Part shown: positions 42,008-51,439 of the stretch, piece by piece
Layout of the letters: each line of letters starts with the position of its first letter
How positions within the stretch are numbered: the first letter of the stretch is position 1
NCBI GenBank assembly: GCA_964523675.1
Contig: CAZFZT010000007.1
Coordinates: forward strand, 11,711 to 75,710
DNA: 64,000 bases
From: CAZFZT01 sp964523675
GTDB lineage: Bacteria; Planctomycetota; Phycisphaerae; Phycisphaerales; SM1A02
Direction: 5' to 3'
Translations under genes and position numbers: made by a program
The notes under the pieces: generated by a model
The model's database searches: none
What the model was told of the DNA's origin: nothing
The model's input: the letters and a program-made list of their open reading frames with translations, nothing else

Positions 42008-43192
42008 ATGCAGATCGACAATGCAAAAGCAGTTCTCATAGCGCTGATTGCTGTCTTTTCGGCGAATTTTGCAGCAACGGCGACACTTGCTCAGGACGCC
42101 TCACCCGTGCGTGTTGACGCGGTTCGGCGAGAGGTCGTTCAACATCATCGGCAGGTTACCGGCGACCTCCGTGCTGTTGCTCGGTCGCGCATCGCTGCTC
42201 TCGAGTCCGGCATTGTGGTCGCTGCGCCGGTTGTTGAGGGCCAGCGCGTGGGGCAAGGCGATGTGCTTGCTCGGCTCGACGATCGGCGGCTGTCGATACA
42301 GCTCCGGCAGATCGAAGCTCAGTTGAGCGTGCTCGAATCGCTCATGGCTGAGCGGGAGGCGCAGCTGCTCCTGAGCCAGAGCGATCTGGACATGTACGAG
42401 CGGCTGGCTGAGCGCGGAGCAGTCAATCCAAAGGAGATAGCCGATGCTCGATTGGAGGTTTCAATCGCGCAAGCACGACGTGATCAGGCGGTACGCGATA
42501 TAGAAGTAACGAACGCAGCGGCCGATCTGCTCAGGCGGCGGCTGGCTGATACGGTGATCAGGGCTCCGTTTGATGGGGTCATCACGAGTCGTCTGGCCGA
42601 GGTGGGGGAGTGGATCGGGGAGGGCCAGGCCATTGCGGAGATTGTTGCGGTCGGTGCGTTTGATGTCTGGCTCAATGTGCCGCAGCGGAACGCTGCCGCC
42701 GTCTCAGCGAAGGATCTGCGCGTCGGCGTCCACATTGAGGCAACGGATCAGGACTACACATCGTCCAGCACGCGCGTGATTCGTGATGTGGATCCCCTGG
42801 CGAGAACGTTTTCGCTCATCGTAAGGATTGAAGACGACGAGGACGTGCTTTCGCCCGGCATGTCGGTGGTCGCCTGGTTGCCGACAGGCGCGTCGGTCGA
42901 GCAGCTCACCATTCATAAGGACGCAATCCTGCGCAATGAAACCGGGGCGTACGTGTACGTGGTTCGCTCGACATCGCCGGAGCAGTCACATGCGGTGGCG
43001 GTTCCGGTGCAGACACTCTTTGATGTTCACGATCGCGTTGTGGTTCAGGCGCCGGGGCTTGAAGCGGGCGAGGTCGTTGTGGTTGAGGGCAATGAACGCC
43101 TGGCCCCGATGCAGCCGGTGCGGGCCATCGTGGCGACACGCGCCGCATCCGGGTCTTCCTTACCTCGTTCGTCAGACTCGGCGTCGAGGTGA
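42008..43192 (+). CDS. RND efflux membrane-fusion (periplasmic adaptor) protein
   Basis: 394 residues. ATG 42008 has GGAG close upstream and starts a signal peptide (VLIALIAVFSANFAATATLAQ). The lipoyl/barrel-sandwich halves (ARSRIAALESGIVVAAPVVE, GQGDVLARLDDRRL and, after the coiled-coil hairpin, DTVIRAPFDGVITSRLAEVG) and beta-barrel domain (DVWLNVPQRN) fit the HlyD/AcrA family. It bridges the inner-membrane pump at 43216, 23 bp downstream, to an outer-membrane channel. No TolC gene is present here. The coiled-coil region is short, about 55 residues. Confidence 0.92.
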   Translation: MQIDNAKAVLIALIAVFSANFAATATLAQDASPVRVDAVRREVVQHHRQVTGDLRAVARSRIAALESGIVVAAPVVEGQRVGQGDVLARLDDRRLSIQLRQIEAQLSVLESLMAEREAQLLLSQSDLDMYERLAERGAVNPKEIADARLEVSIAQARRDQAVRDIEVTNAAADLLRRRLADTVIRAPFDGVITSRLAEVGEWIGEGQAIAEIVAVGAFDVWLNVPQRNAAAVSAKDLRVGVHIEATDQDYTSSSTRVIRDVDPLARTFSLIVRIEDDEDVLSPGMSVVAWLPTGASVEQLTIHKDAILRNETGAYVYVVRSTSPEQSHAVAVPVQTLFDVHDRVVVQAPGLEAGEVVVVEGNERLAPMQPVRAIVATRAASGSSLPRSSDSASR

Positions 43193-43215
43193 TTTTGATG
43201 TCAACCATCTGATTC

Positions 43216-46200
43216 ATGTCTTTCATTCGCGCTTCTATCGATCAACCGATCACCGTTGCTGTTGGCGTCATCCTGGTCATCATGGCGGGATTGATTTCGC
43301 TGCAGCGCATCCCAATTCAGCTGACTCCCAATGTCGACGACACGGTGATATCGGTGACGACGCGATGGGAGGGCGCAAGCCCCGATGAAATCGAGAAGGA
43401 GATCATCGACAAGCAGGAAGAGCGCTTGCAGGGACTGACCAACCTGCGCGCGATGACCAGCACCAGCACGCAGGGCGAGGGACAGATCACGCTCGAGTTT
43501 GTCGTGGGAACAAAGAAGTCGGAAGCGCTCCAGGAGATCAGCGACAAACTCCGCCAGGTGCCCTCCTATCCGCTCAACGTTGACGAGCCAATCGTCGAAG
43601 CGTCCGACCCGCGCAGCCGCGATTACATCGCATGGATCATGCTGGAGACCACGGCTGATCCTGAGTTTGACATCCGAACGCTCCAGGATTTCGGTGAGAA
43701 CCGCATCAAGCCGACGCTTGAGCGCGTTCCCGGCGTTTCTGAGGTGAATGTGCTGGGGGGACGTGAGCGCGAGGTGCAGGTGCGTTTTGATCCTGTGCGG
43801 TTGGCGCAGCACAAGATTACGCCGGCCATGTTCGTGGATGCCCTGCAGCGCGCCAATCGCAACGTCTCTGCGGGCCAGGTTGCGGATGGCAAGGTCGACG
43901 TGCGCCTTCGCACGGTGGGGCAGTTTTCATCTGTGGAGGCGGTGGAAGCGACGGTGATCGCAAACACTGATCGCGGGCCGCTGCGCGTGAGAGATGTCGC
44001 TGAGGTACGGGAGACGTACAAGAAGCCGAATCGTTTCGTCCGATCGCGCGGCGAGCCGGTGATCGCCATCAACGTTCAGCGTGAAGTGGGCTCGAATGTC
44101 ATGGAAGTGATGGAGGCGCTCAAGGCCGAACTCGCGCGACTCAACACGAAAGGGGGCATGCTTGAGACGTACGCCAAGCAGATCGGACTCGAAGGAACGC
44201 TGCGACTGCGGCAGGTCTTCGACCAGACGATCTACATCGATGACGCATTAGCGCTTGTACAATCCAACATCTGGATCGGCGGCGGACTGGCCGTGTTCGT
44301 CCTGCTGCTCTTTCTCAAGTCGATTCGTACCGTGGGAATTATCGCGCTGGCGATCCCCATCTCGGTGATCGGCTCTGTGGTCGTGATGGTGATGATGGGG
44401 CGCACGGTCAATGTGATCTCGCTGGCCGGCATGGCCTTTGCCGTGGGCATGGTGGTCGACAACGCCATCGTGGTGATCGAGAACATCTTTCGGCACCTCG
44501 AGATGGGCAAGAGACCGATGCAGGCGGCGTTCGATGGAACCCGTGAGGTCGGCGGTGCGATCGTTGCCTCGACGCTGACCACCATCGCGGTGTTCATTCC
44601 AATCCTTCTCGTGGAGGAAGAAGCGGGACAACTGTTTCGAGACATCGCGCTCGCCATCTGCGCAGCAATCGCGCTGAGTCTGCTCGTGTCGATCACGGTC
44701 ATCCCGACGTCGGCCGCACGGCTTCTGAAGCCAGTCGATCCTCATCGATTCGACCGTCCGGCGCGCCGGGGTGGCGTTGAAACAGCCGCCTCGGCGGGAG
44801 CTCGCCTGCGCTTTGCAATTGTGTGGATCCTTCTTTCGCCGTACTACCTGAGCAAAGCAATCGGTCGCGGCATGCATCAGTTTCCGATTCAGCTCGGACG
44901 GTTTATTTCGTTTCTCTGCGGAAGCGTCATCGCGCGTCTTGCGATCGTGACGCTTCTTACCTCCGCATCGCTCTATGGCAGCTGGGCGCTCATGCCGCCT
45001 GCGGACTATCTGCCGCGCGGCAATCGCAACATGATCTTCGGCATGCTGAATCCGCCGCCGGGCTACAACATCGAACAGCAGGCACGGCTCGGCGAGCGCG
45101 TCGAAGCCACGATGCGGCCGTTCTGGGAAACCGGCAAACTGAGGAACGCTGATCCCGAGGCGTATGAGGCAGCGGTTGCTCAGTTGCCTTCGATTCCAAC
45201 CTGGGACATGCGGCGTAATCAGCCGGGGCCGACGATCGTTCCACCGACGCTCGACAACTATTTCTTCGTTGGTACGCCCGGCATCATGTTTCACGGTGGG
45301 ATCAGTGACGATCCCACGCGCGTTGTGGATCTCCTGCCGTTGTTCCAGCATGCAACGCGGGCAGAGGTCGCCCCCGGGGTGCTTGCGTTCGCCAACCAGA
45401 TGCCGCTATTTCGCCTCGGCGGAAGCACAGGGTCGGCTATTAAGATCGACTTCGCGGGCGATGATCTCACGAAGGTTGTGGCCTCGGCCGATGCAGCGCT
45501 TGCGAAGCTGCGGGCGCAGTTTGGCATGTACTCGGTTCAGCCGGACCCCACCAACTTCAACATCCCGGGACCGGAACTCCAGGTCACGCCCAACCTGATT
45601 CGGCTTGGCGAAGTCGGCATGACCACCAGCGATCTTGGGCTCGCAGTGCAGTCGATGGGGGATGGCGCGATCATCGGTGAGTATCGAATGGGTGGGGAGA
45701 CGATCGATTTCAAAGTGGTGGCCAAGGACTCACTCGATTCGGCATTCCTGAACGGCCTTGAGGATACGCCGATCGCAACGCCGACCGGCCAGGTGGTGCC
45801 GATCTCGAACCTAGCGACGCTCCAGCGTGTTACGAGCCCGCAGCAGATCAATCGCGTGGGGCGACAGCGCGCCGTCACGCTTCAGTTCACTGCGCCTGAC
45901 GGCATGCCGCTCGAGGAAGCAATCAACGGGGCGGCAGCGATCGTTGCCGACCTGCGCGCGGAAGGCCGCATTACTCCCGATGTAGCAGTAGGCATGACCG
46001 GCTCTGCGAGTAAGTTGGAAGCGGTGCGCAGCGCACTGCTCGGTGACGGCACACTCATGGGCACGCTTGGGTCGTCATTAGTGTTGGCGCTGGTCATCGT
46101 GTACCTGCTCATGTGCGTGCTCTTCCAGAGCTTTCTGCATCCACTGGTCATCATGTTCAGTGTGCCGCTCGCGACACTCGGCGGATTCGCTGCGCTCTAC

Positions 46201-46698
46201 GGCGTCCACATCTGGAGTGTGCACGACCGCTACCTTCCCGTGCAGAATCTGGACGTGCTCACAATGCTCGGCTTTGTGATACTGATCGGCGTCGTCGTCA
46301 ATAACGCCATCCTCATCGTGCACCAATCACTGAACTTTATGCGCGGCACGGGCGATGCTGGCGCGGAGTTCGATGGACCGCTGCCAGCCAGACGGGCCAT
46401 TGGAGAGGCCGTTCGCACGCGTGTTCGGCCGATCTTTATGAGCATGATGACGAGCGCGGGCGCGATGCTTCCGCTGGTGCTCATGCCCGGCTCCGGCTCG
46501 GAACTGTATCGCGGGTTGGGCAGCGTGGTGGTGGGCGGCCTTTTCGTCTCGGCGCTCTTCACGCTGCTTCTGGTGCCGCTGCTGTTGAGTCTAGCGCTGG
46601 ATGCGACGACAATGCTGCGCCGGATGGTGACGAGTGATCAACGGTCGCCGGTTGCTGCCGGAACATCGCCCGCACTGAGCCGATCGCCGGAGAGTTGA
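43216..46698 (+). CDS. RND-family efflux permease (AcrB/HAE-1-like)
   Basis: 1160 residues, longer than AcrB (about 1050). The protein is a proton-driven inner-membrane pump. TM1 (VAVGVILVIMAGLISLQRIP), the porter-domain entrance RWEGASPDEIEKEI, the TM4 proton-relay segment with FAVGMVVDNAIVVIE, and the second half with YLLMCVLFQSFLHPLVIM and GVVVNNAILIVHQSLNFMRG are intact. An inserted loop after TM6 (about residues 515-600) accounts for the extra length. Cargo cannot be read from sequence. It starts 23 bp after the adaptor gene and lacks an obvious SD, so translation may be coupled. A 92-bp gap separates it from the next unit. Confidence 0.95.
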   Translation: MSFIRASIDQPITVAVGVILVIMAGLISLQRIPIQLTPNVDDTVISVTTRWEGASPDEIEKEIIDKQEERLQGLTNLRAMTSTSTQGEGQITLEFVVGTKKSEALQEISDKLRQVPSYPLNVDEPIVEASDPRSRDYIAWIMLETTADPEFDIRTLQDFGENRIKPTLERVPGVSEVNVLGGREREVQVRFDPVRLAQHKITPAMFVDALQRANRNVSAGQVADGKVDVRLRTVGQFSSVEAVEATVIANTDRGPLRVRDVAEVRETYKKPNRFVRSRGEPVIAINVQREVGSNVMEVMEALKAELARLNTKGGMLETYAKQIGLEGTLRLRQVFDQTIYIDDALALVQSNIWIGGGLAVFVLLLFLKSIRTVGIIALAIPISVIGSVVVMVMMGRTVNVISLAGMAFAVGMVVDNAIVVIENIFRHLEMGKRPMQAAFDGTREVGGAIVASTLTTIAVFIPILLVEEEAGQLFRDIALAICAAIALSLLVSITVIPTSAARLLKPVDPHRFDRPARRGGVETAASAGARLRFAIVWILLSPYYLSKAIGRGMHQFPIQLGRFISFLCGSVIARLAIVTLLTSASLYGSWALMPPADYLPRGNRNMIFGMLNPPPGYNIEQQARLGERVEATMRPFWETGKLRNADPEAYEAAVAQLPSIPTWDMRRNQPGPTIVPPTLDNYFFVGTPGIMFHGGISDDPTRVVDLLPLFQHATRAEVAPGVLAFANQMPLFRLGGSTGSAIKIDFAGDDLTKVVASADAALAKLRAQFGMYSVQPDPTNFNIPGPELQVTPNLIRLGEVGMTTSDLGLAVQSMGDGAIIGEYRMGGETIDFKVVAKDSLDSAFLNGLEDTPIATPTGQVVPISNLATLQRVTSPQQINRVGRQRAVTLQFTAPDGMPLEEAINGAAAIVADLRAEGRITPDVAVGMTGSASKLEAVRSALLGDGTLMGTLGSSLVLALVIVYLLMCVLFQSFLHPLVIMFSVPLATLGGFAALYGVHIWSVHDRYLPVQNLDVLTMLGFVILIGVVVNNAILIVHQSLNFMRGTGDAGAEFDGPLPARRAIGEAVRTRVRPIFMSMMTSAGAMLPLVLMPGSGSELYRGLGSVVVGGLFVSALFTLLLVPLLLSLALDATTMLRRMVTSDQRSPVAAGTSPALSRSPES

Positions 46699-46816
46699 TT
46701 CCTTGGGCGGCGGCTCCAGTAGAAAGTGAGATACCGGGCCGCAATCTGCCGTTTCAATTGCAGGTTTTGTTCAGGAATCTTTGAGCTTTCTTGGGATCGC
46801 TGCGCGTTCATCCGGT

Positions 46817-46822
46817 TATGCT
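46817..46822 (+). promoter_or_regulatory. Putative -10 element (TATGCT) before a leaderless start
   Basis: It ends 7 nt before ATG 46830, which begins an ideal signal peptide. A TTGGGA (46791-46796) is upstream but at 20-nt spacing. Confidence 0.4.
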
Positions 46823-46829
46823 GTTGGCT

Positions 46830-47444
46830 ATGGCACGCCTGTTCAGCCCCGCGTTGATGTTGCTCTTCATGTGCACCAGCCCAGCGGCGGCAGCGATCGT
46901 GCACTTTATCAATCCTGAGCCCGGCCAGCCCGGTCACTTTGCTTGGGAACTTGACGTACTGGGCCCGCCAAGTTGGCTCGATATCACGCTCAGTCCGGAG
47001 GCGCAGACAAACGCGCCCAGCACGAGCGCGGTGGTGCAGATGGTGGGCGGATTTGGAAACCTGCACCATCCGGAAGTCGGCTTCCCGGGTTTGCACGCGC
47101 TGGTGCTTGGTGACCTCGGAACACTTCCGTACACAGCCGGCCTTCTGTTCGGCGACCCCGTTGTGGAAGATGCATCGTGGGGATTCCTCGCCAGCACGGC
47201 TCATTATGGCGGCGAGGAGTTCACCAACTTCCCCGAGGGTGAAACGCGATACATCGGGGTGCTCACTATGGATGGCAACTACGGCTGGATCGAAGTCATT
47301 CGCGAGGGATGGAGTCTCAATGCGATCTCGTGGGCATACGAAACCCAGCCGGGAATCAACATCTACGCAGGTCAGGTTCCGGCGCCGGGCGCGCTTCCGT
47401 TGCTCTTGATCGGTGCGATCGTTGGCGGCCGGAGACGGCGCTGA
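46830..47444 (+). CDS. Secreted protein with PEP-CTERM-like C-terminal sorting signal
   Basis: 204 residues. The signal MARLFSPALMLLFMCTSPAAA supports ATG 46830 (ATG 46818 is also open). The mature part is beta-rich and begins IVHFINPEPGQPGHFAWELD. The C-terminus VPAPGALPLLLIGAIVGGRRRR is a motif, a hydrophobic helix and a basic end: the tripartite PEP-CTERM type with VPAPGA in place of VPEP, a form found in Phycisphaerae. Such proteins are handled by an exosortase, which is not encoded here. The body contains no recognised domain; it is likely an extracellular or cell-surface protein. It is convergent with the dehydrogenase gene. Confidence 0.8.
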   Translation: MARLFSPALMLLFMCTSPAAAAIVHFINPEPGQPGHFAWELDVLGPPSWLDITLSPEAQTNAPSTSAVVQMVGGFGNLHHPEVGFPGLHALVLGDLGTLPYTAGLLFGDPVVEDASWGFLASTAHYGGEEFTNFPEGETRYIGVLTMDGNYGWIEVIREGWSLNAISWAYETQPGINIYAGQVPAPGALPLLLIGAIVGGRRRR

Positions 47445-47485
47445 ATCGCTCTCCTCTTGGCGCGATCGGCGAGTTGTGCGTTTGG

Positions 47486-48712
47486 CTACACCTGCGTCTT
47501 GAAGTATTCCGGCGAGGCGAAGCGACTGTCTTTGACGTGTGTATTGAGCGCGTCGAGCAGTTCGCCCACCGCCGAGTGGCCGATTTGCTCAGCCCATTCG
47601 AGCGGCCCTTTCGGATAATTCGTGCCGAGTTTCATCGCAGTATCGATGTTGGCGCGATCAGCGACGCTGTCGCTTATGGCCCATGCCGCTTCGTTGACGA
47701 TCGCCACAAGAACTCGTGCGAAGATGTACTTCTCGAGTGGCGAGCCGATCTGTTCCGTCGCGCCTTCGACGAACCGCTCAACCGCGTCGGTGATCCGCGC
47801 CGGCGGCGCGAAGTCGATCTTGTCGATGGCGATGGCCGGTCGGGGGTCGTTGCCATCGTGGATGTAGGCGCCGCGTCCAGTCTTGCGCCCGAGATGGCCT
47901 TCCTTGACGATTTGCGTCTGCATGCTGCTCGGCGCCAGCCGCGCCGGCTTGCCGAGCTGCTTCCACACTGAGTCGGTTGTGGCGGTGTTCACATCCTGGC
48001 CGATCAGATCCGTCAACTCGAACGGCCCCATTCTGAATCCGCCGAGTGAACGCATGGCCTCGTCGATCTCATCAACGTTGGCCATGCGATCTTCGAGGAT
48101 GCGCCACGCCTCAAGATAAAACGGCCGGGCCACGCGATTCACGATGAAGCCGGGCGTGTCATTGGCGCGAGCGACCGTCTTCCCCCATGCCTCTGCAATG
48201 AGGACTGCGCGCTGCACCAGCTTTGGATCACTGCGCTTCCCGCTGATGACTTCGACGAGCGGCATGAGCGGAGCGGGATTGAAAAAGTGCATTCCAACGA
48301 CGCGATGCGGCTGCCCGATGGCTTCGCCGATCGCGCTGATGGAAAGCGATGATGTATTGCTCGCAATGATGGCATCCTCGCGCAGATGCGGCAACACCTG
48401 TTTGAACATGGATGTCTTGGCGTCGAGACTCTCGATGATCGCTTCGATGATGAGGTCGCAATCGGCGAGGTCTTCCGGCTTCAGAGCCGGGTGAAGGCGG
48501 GCCGCTGCTTCATCGCGCTGCTCCGACGTCAGTCGTCCTTTCTCAGCCATTCGATCGAGCTTCTGCCGTACGTTCTCGATTGCTTTTTGAACTGTTTCTT
48601 CTTCAAGGTCCATGAGCTGAACCGAAAAGCCAGCAAGCGCCGCAACCTGCGCAATGCCGGTGCCCATGGTGCCAGTGCCGATGATGCCGACTGGATGTTT
48701 GGAGGGAGCCAT
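47486..48712 (-). CDS. 3-hydroxyacyl-CoA dehydrogenase
   Basis: 408 residues from ATG 48712. The enzyme oxidises L-3-hydroxyacyl-CoA with NAD+ in beta-oxidation or butanoate-type pathways. The Rossmann start GIIGTGTMGTGIAQVAALAG, the NAD-handling SLSISAIGEAIGQP, and the catalytic block VVGMHFFNPAPLMPLVEVI (His and Glu) and DTPGFIVNRVARPFYLEAWR are intact. Two C-terminal helical domains are present (FRMGPFELTDLIGQDVN and the final LGTNYPKGPLEWAEQIG), giving about 400 residues, as in PaaH-type two-domain enzymes rather than the 280-aa Hbd type. It sits alone among unrelated genes. Confidence 0.93.
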   Translation of the reverse strand: MAPSKHPVGIIGTGTMGTGIAQVAALAGFSVQLMDLEEETVQKAIENVRQKLDRMAEKGRLTSEQRDEAAARLHPALKPEDLADCDLIIEAIIESLDAKTSMFKQVLPHLREDAIIASNTSSLSISAIGEAIGQPHRVVGMHFFNPAPLMPLVEVISGKRSDPKLVQRAVLIAEAWGKTVARANDTPGFIVNRVARPFYLEAWRILEDRMANVDEIDEAMRSLGGFRMGPFELTDLIGQDVNTATTDSVWKQLGKPARLAPSSMQTQIVKEGHLGRKTGRGAYIHDGNDPRPAIAIDKIDFAPPARITDAVERFVEGATEQIGSPLEKYIFARVLVAIVNEAAWAISDSVADRANIDTAMKLGTNYPKGPLEWAEQIGHSAVGELLDALNTHVKDSRFASPEYFKTQV

Positions 48713-48790
48713 GTGTTGGGGGGTTTGGGGAATCAACTGAATCAGAAGGCCGATCTACGAGACGTCTGATCCTGAGTTTATCGGCGAGAT

Positions 48791-49567
48791 TTACCGATTG
48801 ACTTGGCTCCCGGCAGGGGACTCGAACGGGAGACGGCGAAGGATCGTTTGGCGCGATGTGCTCCCAAGCAACCCCAAGGCCGTGATGGTCTCTTCATGCT
48901 CGGCCGCGACCAGCCCAACGCCTTCGCTGTAGTAGAGATTGGAATGGCGTACCACCCGCGCAAGGCGCAGGTCCGCGCGGAAGGTGACTCTGATGCAGTG
49001 CGCCGTCAATTCAGCCGGCTCTCCACGATCGTCGCCCCAAATCCGGATCACCCGCATGCCACGGTGCTCGATGATCTGTGTCGCAGTTCCCTGCTCGCGG
49101 ATTCGCTTTGGATTACGCAAATCCAAAACGCGCATGCGCACCTCCTGCTCACGTAAACTTCCCGGCGGCAAGCTTTCATACATGGAGATTAGTGGCGGAT
49201 CAAAGCGTGTCAGCGCATTCTCATGGTGATCGATCGCGGCGGTGAGGAGCACCTTGCCGTCCTCGTCGGTTCTGAGGAACTCACTACGAAGGTCACCTTC
49301 GGCGACCTCCCATTGCGCGCCGAATCGCGACGTCGGCCGGTGCTCGATAATCAACTCGCTGCCTGCTTGCTCACCTTCGACGATGTCAAAGACCGCTGCA
49401 TTGTGGGAAGCGGCGTCGGCGATCAACGCGTGAAGGGGCGCAGCGCCGTCGTTGCTTTCGGCAATCTCAAAGTGCGGCCGCTGCGCGAGCTCCTTCGTGG
49501 AGGCGCGTGGCGCGCAGGCGGCGATGTTGATCACCACAAGCGCCAAAGCCATCAGAGCGACCTTCAT
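48791..49567 (-). CDS. Lipoprotein, unknown function
   Basis: 258 residues. The start ATG 49567 overlaps the stop of the upstream gene by four bases (ATGA), implying coupled translation. The lipoprotein signal ends VVINIAAC. The mature part is beta-rich with no recognised domain: SELIIEHRPTSRFGAQWEVA, GKVLLTAAIDHHENALTRFD and IRVTFRADLRLARVVRHSN. It could be a lipid- or glycan-binding envelope protein. Together with its partner (49564-51090) it forms a two-gene unit. Confidence 0.7.
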   Translation of the reverse strand: MKVALMALALVVINIAACAPRASTKELAQRPHFEIAESNDGAAPLHALIADAASHNAAVFDIVEGEQAGSELIIEHRPTSRFGAQWEVAEGDLRSEFLRTDEDGKVLLTAAIDHHENALTRFDPPLISMYESLPPGSLREQEVRMRVLDLRNPKRIREQGTATQIIEHRGMRVIRIWGDDRGEPAELTAHCIRVTFRADLRLARVVRHSNLYYSEGVGLVAAEHEETITALGLLGSTSRQTILRRLPFESPAGSQVNR

Positions 49568-51090
49568 CGGCGCGTTCCTCGATTCGTTCGCGGCCTCGCA
49601 ATCGGTAAGCCCTTGCGATCCCAAAGGCGAACCAGTTCTTCCAGTTCGATGGGCTCGGTGACGACGCCGTCATGACGGACGGTGCGCACAAGTTCGCCAC
49701 TCGGAGAGTAGGTCGATCGAATCACCGGCGAATCGATGCTGAGCTGTGTGCGCAGCTCCCAGCTGCCGTTTGCCCCGCCTGCGCTCTCAGCGGGAGCCCA
49801 GCGGTCAATTCTCCGCGTCAACTGCGGCGTTGATCGCGAGAAGTTGTAGAAATACCAGGCGAAATCGCGTGGCTGGTCCCTGGGCAGGAGCCGGCCAAGC
49901 ACTGAGGAAAGCGCCTGTGAGAGATACACATCCGGCACTGCCCATTCGTCCTTGCTTTGGAGGTTAGTTGTTGAATTGTCTCGAATGACAGTGAGCAGCG
50001 GCCGGGGGTCACCGGCCGAGGGCGCGGTGCGCACGCCTGTTTCTGCTTGAGTGTGTTCCGCCTGGCCCTGACGCTGGGTGCCTTTGACGTCCCATGCTTC
50101 GGCGGTCATATCCCATGAGAGCCAATACAGTGAGAGCGAGTCGAGGAAGATGTTCCGTTCCAGATCGCCGATGATTCGCCCTTGCAGCCGCACAAGCAGG
50201 CCCTCCTGCTGCTCGGCAGCGGAGTAGGCGGTCTCTGCGCGATTCGGGTTGAGTTCACCTCGCTTGGCTGCACGCACTTGCAGCAATGAATAGCCGATTT
50301 CCGTCTCTCCCTCACCATCACTATTCGGCAGGTAGATGCGCGACCAGCGCTCGATGCCGTCAAGTGACTTGAGGCGCTCAGGAGTGAGTGATGCGAGGAA
50401 GTCCCTGGCCGCTTCAATGGTCGAGAGCCGGCGTGCTGCGACCTCTTCAGCCGTGCGCAGATTGAGCGTCGCAAAGGATCGTTCAATCAGGGGCTCAAGC
50501 GTTGTGAACTCATCTGAGTCAGCGACGAGTGAGAAAATTAAGTACAGGTTGTCACCGACCGGCAGGACGAGCCAGCCGCTGACAAGAACGTCGCCCCGGG
50601 GACCGGTCTGTTCAATAAAGCAGAGTTGCCCGGTGCTGCCGCCGAAGGATCGTGTTTCATCGGTCAGGATTCGGTGCGGCCGCTCTGCCTTCCGAAGCGC
50701 CGCAAGGTGTAAATCAATTTCGGATGCGGGCGTCGATCCCGAAGTGGTGGCAATGAGGTGCTGAACCGACATCGACCATCTTGGCGGATCGCCCTGGTGC
50801 ATGATCGAAAGCACATACTGGCCATCGATTCGCTGCGGCAACGAAACGGATCCGGCAGGGGCGTACATCGCGAAGCCCAGATTCTCGATGATGAGCGGCT
50901 TGCTGGAGAGCCCCTCCGCAGTGGGGTTGAAGCCAGGAGGGACATTCGGCATGAGGCCACCGTCATCCCGGGGTGCCTGCCCCCCCGTCGCCTCTGGGGC
51001 TTCGAGCATCACTGCGGCGGTGCAGGTGGGGGCCACCGCGAGCATGAAAGGGAAGAGGAGTCGGGTAACGATGCATTTCATCATGACCAT
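49564..51090 (-). CDS. Exported protein, unknown function, coupled to the next lipoprotein
   Basis: 508 residues from ATG 51090 (other ATGs at 51084 and 51081). The signal peptide is LLFPFMLAVAPTCTAA. The N-terminal half contains a beta-rich domain of about 150 residues (LGFAMYAPAGSVSLPQRIDG, LIATTSGSTPASEIDLHLAA, SGWLVLPVGDNLYLIFSLVA) reminiscent of periplasmic lipocalin/DcrB-like folds, but I cannot assign it. The second half is partly helical and has a loop LLTVIRDNSTTNLQSK. A four-base overlap with the lipoprotein gene suggests a single functional unit. It is divergent from the ribosomal operon. Confidence 0.72.
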   Translation of the reverse strand: MVMMKCIVTRLLFPFMLAVAPTCTAAVMLEAPEATGGQAPRDDGGLMPNVPPGFNPTAEGLSSKPLIIENLGFAMYAPAGSVSLPQRIDGQYVLSIMHQGDPPRWSMSVQHLIATTSGSTPASEIDLHLAALRKAERPHRILTDETRSFGGSTGQLCFIEQTGPRGDVLVSGWLVLPVGDNLYLIFSLVADSDEFTTLEPLIERSFATLNLRTAEEVAARRLSTIEAARDFLASLTPERLKSLDGIERWSRIYLPNSDGEGETEIGYSLLQVRAAKRGELNPNRAETAYSAAEQQEGLLVRLQGRIIGDLERNIFLDSLSLYWLSWDMTAEAWDVKGTQRQGQAEHTQAETGVRTAPSAGDPRPLLTVIRDNSTTNLQSKDEWAVPDVYLSQALSSVLGRLLPRDQPRDFAWYFYNFSRSTPQLTRRIDRWAPAESAGGANGSWELRTQLSIDSPVIRSTYSPSGELVRTVRHDGVVTEPIELEELVRLWDRKGLPIARPRTNRGTRR

Positions 51091-51255
51091 GGGGAAGACT
51101 CTATCCGCAGCGGCCGCGGCCGGGGCTGATTGAAATGTCCCGGTTGGCGGGGTGAACTGAGTGGCCTGACGCTCAGTGTGGCTCCCGCACGGGGGCACCT
51201 GCGGAATCGTCGCTCACCCGCTTGCCAAAAAGTTGCCGCCGAGGGGCTCAGCGAG
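51091..51255. other. Intergenic region upstream of the ribosomal promoter
   Basis: This divergent intergenic space between 51090 and the rpsJ start spans 349 bp in all; the part up to 51255 has no gene and no clear promoter for the minus strand. The promoter and leader of the ribosomal operon follow. Confidence 0.5.
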
Positions 51256-51283
51256 TTGACAGAGTCGCCGGGCTCCGTATGAT
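51256..51283 (+). promoter_or_regulatory. Sigma70-type promoter of the S10-spc operon
   Basis: TTGACA (51256-51261) is consensus. TATGAT (51278-51283) matches five of six. Spacing is 16 bp. Transcription would start near 51290. Confidence 0.85.
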
Positions 51284-51439
51284 GACCGATTCGCACTCGC
51301 AGCACCGGCGAGCATGCCGCCATGGAGAGGAGGAACTGGCGGCAGGTTATGGTTGCCGCGCGTGCGATTCGTTGTCGTAACACGTTACTGATTCAAGCAC
51401 TGTTGGAAGAGCGTTTGCTCTGAAGGAACTGGACCGTCA
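51284..51439 (+). promoter_or_regulatory. Structured leader of the S10-spc operon
   Basis: About 150 nt. TGCCGCC/GGCGGCA (51315-51344) closes a loop holding GGAGAGGAGGAA. AGAGC/GCTCT with a GTTT loop (51408-51421) lies just before the rpsJ start region. In E. coli the S10 leader is the site of L4 feedback; whether this leader does the same is untested. Confidence 0.45.
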
